From positions 1 through 27,031 of IMG/VR virus record IMGVR_UViG_3300036826_000052: DNA of 27,031 nt. One strand, given 5' to 3'. Positions 26,041 to 27,031 of this stretch are shown in pieces (the stretch's first letter is position 1; every line of letters starts with the position of its first letter). Source of the stretch: a virus. Made by a program: the position numbers and the translations under genes. The notes beneath the pieces were generated by a model. It had not been told where the DNA came from. It saw only the letters and a program-made list of their open reading frames with translations, and made no database searches.

Positions 26041-26348
26041 TGCCTGAAGACTATAAGATCATGGCCCAAGGCAACAACGCCGCGAGCGGCAACATTTACA
26101 CCGTCCCGGCAGGGGCTGATGCCATCATCAAGGAAATCAACATCGTACCAGTTACCACCGGCGGAACATTTCGGCTCAACGCCGCAGGCAAGCCGTTGAT
26201 CCCCCAGATCGCTCTCGGTGCGGGCGAGTGGGCTGAGTGGGAGGGGAGTCTGGCGATTGGCGATGGGATGATGTTGTATATCTCGAATATCGTCAATCCA
26301 ACCGGTGGATTCGACTACATCGTCTCAGGCGTGGAGATCACTCCGTGA
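26040..26348 (+). CDS. Small fibre-region protein
   Basis: A 102-residue beta-rich protein: QGNNAASGNIYTVPAGADAI, IKEINIVPVTTGGTFRLNAA, LAIGDGMMLYISNIVNPTGG and YIVSGVEITP. The layout (Y/I-strands around 'VPAGADAIIKEINIV' and a G-rich turn) is like small phage proteins with a jelly-roll or virion-surface fold found among tail fibres. ATG at 26040 is preferred; a TTG at 26037 is also in frame. The stop overlaps the next GTG by 3 nt. Probably a fibre accessory or receptor-contact subunit. Confidence 0.7.
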   Translation: MPEDYKIMAQGNNAASGNIYTVPAGADAIIKEINIVPVTTGGTFRLNAAGKPLIPQIALGAGEWAEWEGSLAIGDGMMLYISNIVNPTGGFDYIVSGVEITP

Positions 26349-27031
26349 CTCTCAGGATTTACACCAAGGACGGGCTCCTCAAGGGCTCGGACTATGTCCA
26401 ACAGATCTCCAATCTCGACATCTGGCACATCGTTGGCGATTCGGCGACCGGGCTGGGCACCGCCTTCACAGGTGGATGGGTCGCCCTTTCTGCGCCGGGT
26501 CCTCGGTTCCGCAAGTACCCTGATGGACGTGTGCGTATTGCCGGGAGTGCCAAGACTGGCGCTAGCGGTAATGGCATGTTTGTCTTGCCGCTTGGATACC
26601 GTCCGACGCAGGACCTTACTCTGCCGGTGATGGCGGCTGGTGGAATGGCTTATGTCACGATTTCTGCGTCCTCCGGCAATCTCATCCCGTTCAACCTGAC
26701 GGGCGCGAGTGTTTCGACTAGCGTTGATCTCAACTCCATCGAGTTCGACACGGAGTCAGTCGGCCCATGGGCGGTTCCCGTCGGCGTCTACACGCCGCCG
26801 CCTCTCGTCACCTCGCTGCCGACGACTGGGCTGTACGACGGCATGGAGGTTTACTACCTCGCGGATGCGACCAACGGCGTCATTTGGCACCTGCGCTATC
26901 GCACCGGCGGCGGAACATACAAGTGGGAAGTCATCGGTGGCGCCCCACTCGTGGCTGAGTATCTTCCCCAGCAAGTCTTCAATCCATTTTCGACTGGGAC
27001 ATGGGGGACATTCAACTCAGATCCCGCAATT
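26345..27031 (+). CDS. Tail fibre / receptor-binding protein, 3' end cut
   Basis: An open frame beginning with GTG at 26345 (GTGACTCTCAGG) and running without a stop for 229 codons to the window edge. It encodes MTLRIYTKDGLLKGSDYVQQ, then a beta-rich domain (GGWVALSAPGPRFRKYPDGR, VRIAGSAKTGASGNGMFVLP, LGYRPTQDLTLPVMAAGGMA), a VNLT/VDLNSIEFDTE-type strand, and VTSLPTTGLYDGMEVYYLAD, WHLRYRTGGGTYKWEVIGG. These segments are typical of actinophage tail-tip fibre proteins. Its place after the collagen-like fibre and overlap with the previous gene fit that role. The C-terminus and true length are unknown. Confidence 0.75.
   Translation, partial: MTLRIYTKDGLLKGSDYVQQISNLDIWHIVGDSATGLGTAFTGGWVALSAPGPRFRKYPDGRVRIAGSAKTGASGNGMFVLPLGYRPTQDLTLPVMAAGGMAYVTISASSGNLIPFNLTGASVSTSVDLNSIEFDTESVGPWAVPVGVYTPPPLVTSLPTTGLYDGMEVYYLADATNGVIWHLRYRTGGGTYKWEVIGGAPLVAEYLPQQVFNPFSTGTWGTFNSDPAI

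Overview
The window is one segment of a tailed-phage genome with a contractile tail (myovirus type). The host is most likely an actinobacterium. The basis is the GC-rich sequence, tightly overlapping genes (ATGA, TGATG and 8-nt overlaps), frequent GTG starts, Lsr2/histone-like basic proteins, and peptidoglycan hydrolases of the kind seen in actinophages. No integrase, tRNA, transposase, CRISPR array or complete replication gene is visible, so lifestyle and host genus cannot be fixed from this window.

Layout: (1) 8-2404, an operon of eight small or unknown genes, including a 59-residue zinc-ribbon protein. (2) 2405-3227, an 823-bp gene-free region dense in structure: GC-rich inverted repeats, an AT-rich tract inside two copies of a ~25-bp direct repeat, a hairpin array with ~23-nt units, a perfect 20-bp inverted repeat, and CTACCG boxes spaced exactly 21 bp. 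It looks like a control region or replication origin. (3) 3228-5205, two paralogous basic proteins with duplicated helix-turn-helix-like modules and histone-like or AT-hook-like tails. They flank a small exported-protein plus membrane-protein pair. Both paralogs are preceded by the same 18-bp near-palindrome (TTGGGGTACRAATGTACC). (4) 5206-5461, a hairpin/terminator cluster followed by a good promoter whose predicted start is the A of the next ATG, which implies a leaderless terminase-small mRNA. (5) 5462-7485, terminase. (6) 7482-9520, a lysis cassette placed between terminase and portal: two small membrane proteins, a membrane-anchored collagen-like protein, and a CHAP endolysin with a duplicated N-terminal module. 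(7) 9501-17923, head and connector genes: portal fused to a MuF domain, PKD-like protein, protease/scaffold, decoration protein, major capsid, connectors. (8) 17923-27031, tail: sheath, tube, frameshifted assembly chaperones, a short tape measure, LysM baseplate protein, a hub with two wall-hydrolase domains, and baseplate/fibre genes. The last fibre gene runs off the window.

How it works together: a late transcript probably starts just before 5462 and reads through packaging, lysis, head and tail genes, since no convincing terminator is seen from 5462 to 27031. Capsid and tube, the two highest-copy products, have near-perfect Shine-Dalgarno sequences. The paired DNA-binding proteins and their shared operator-like site are the best candidates for an undescribed regulatory or chromatin-like switch. 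All functions are assigned by reading motifs and gene order; no database search was run.
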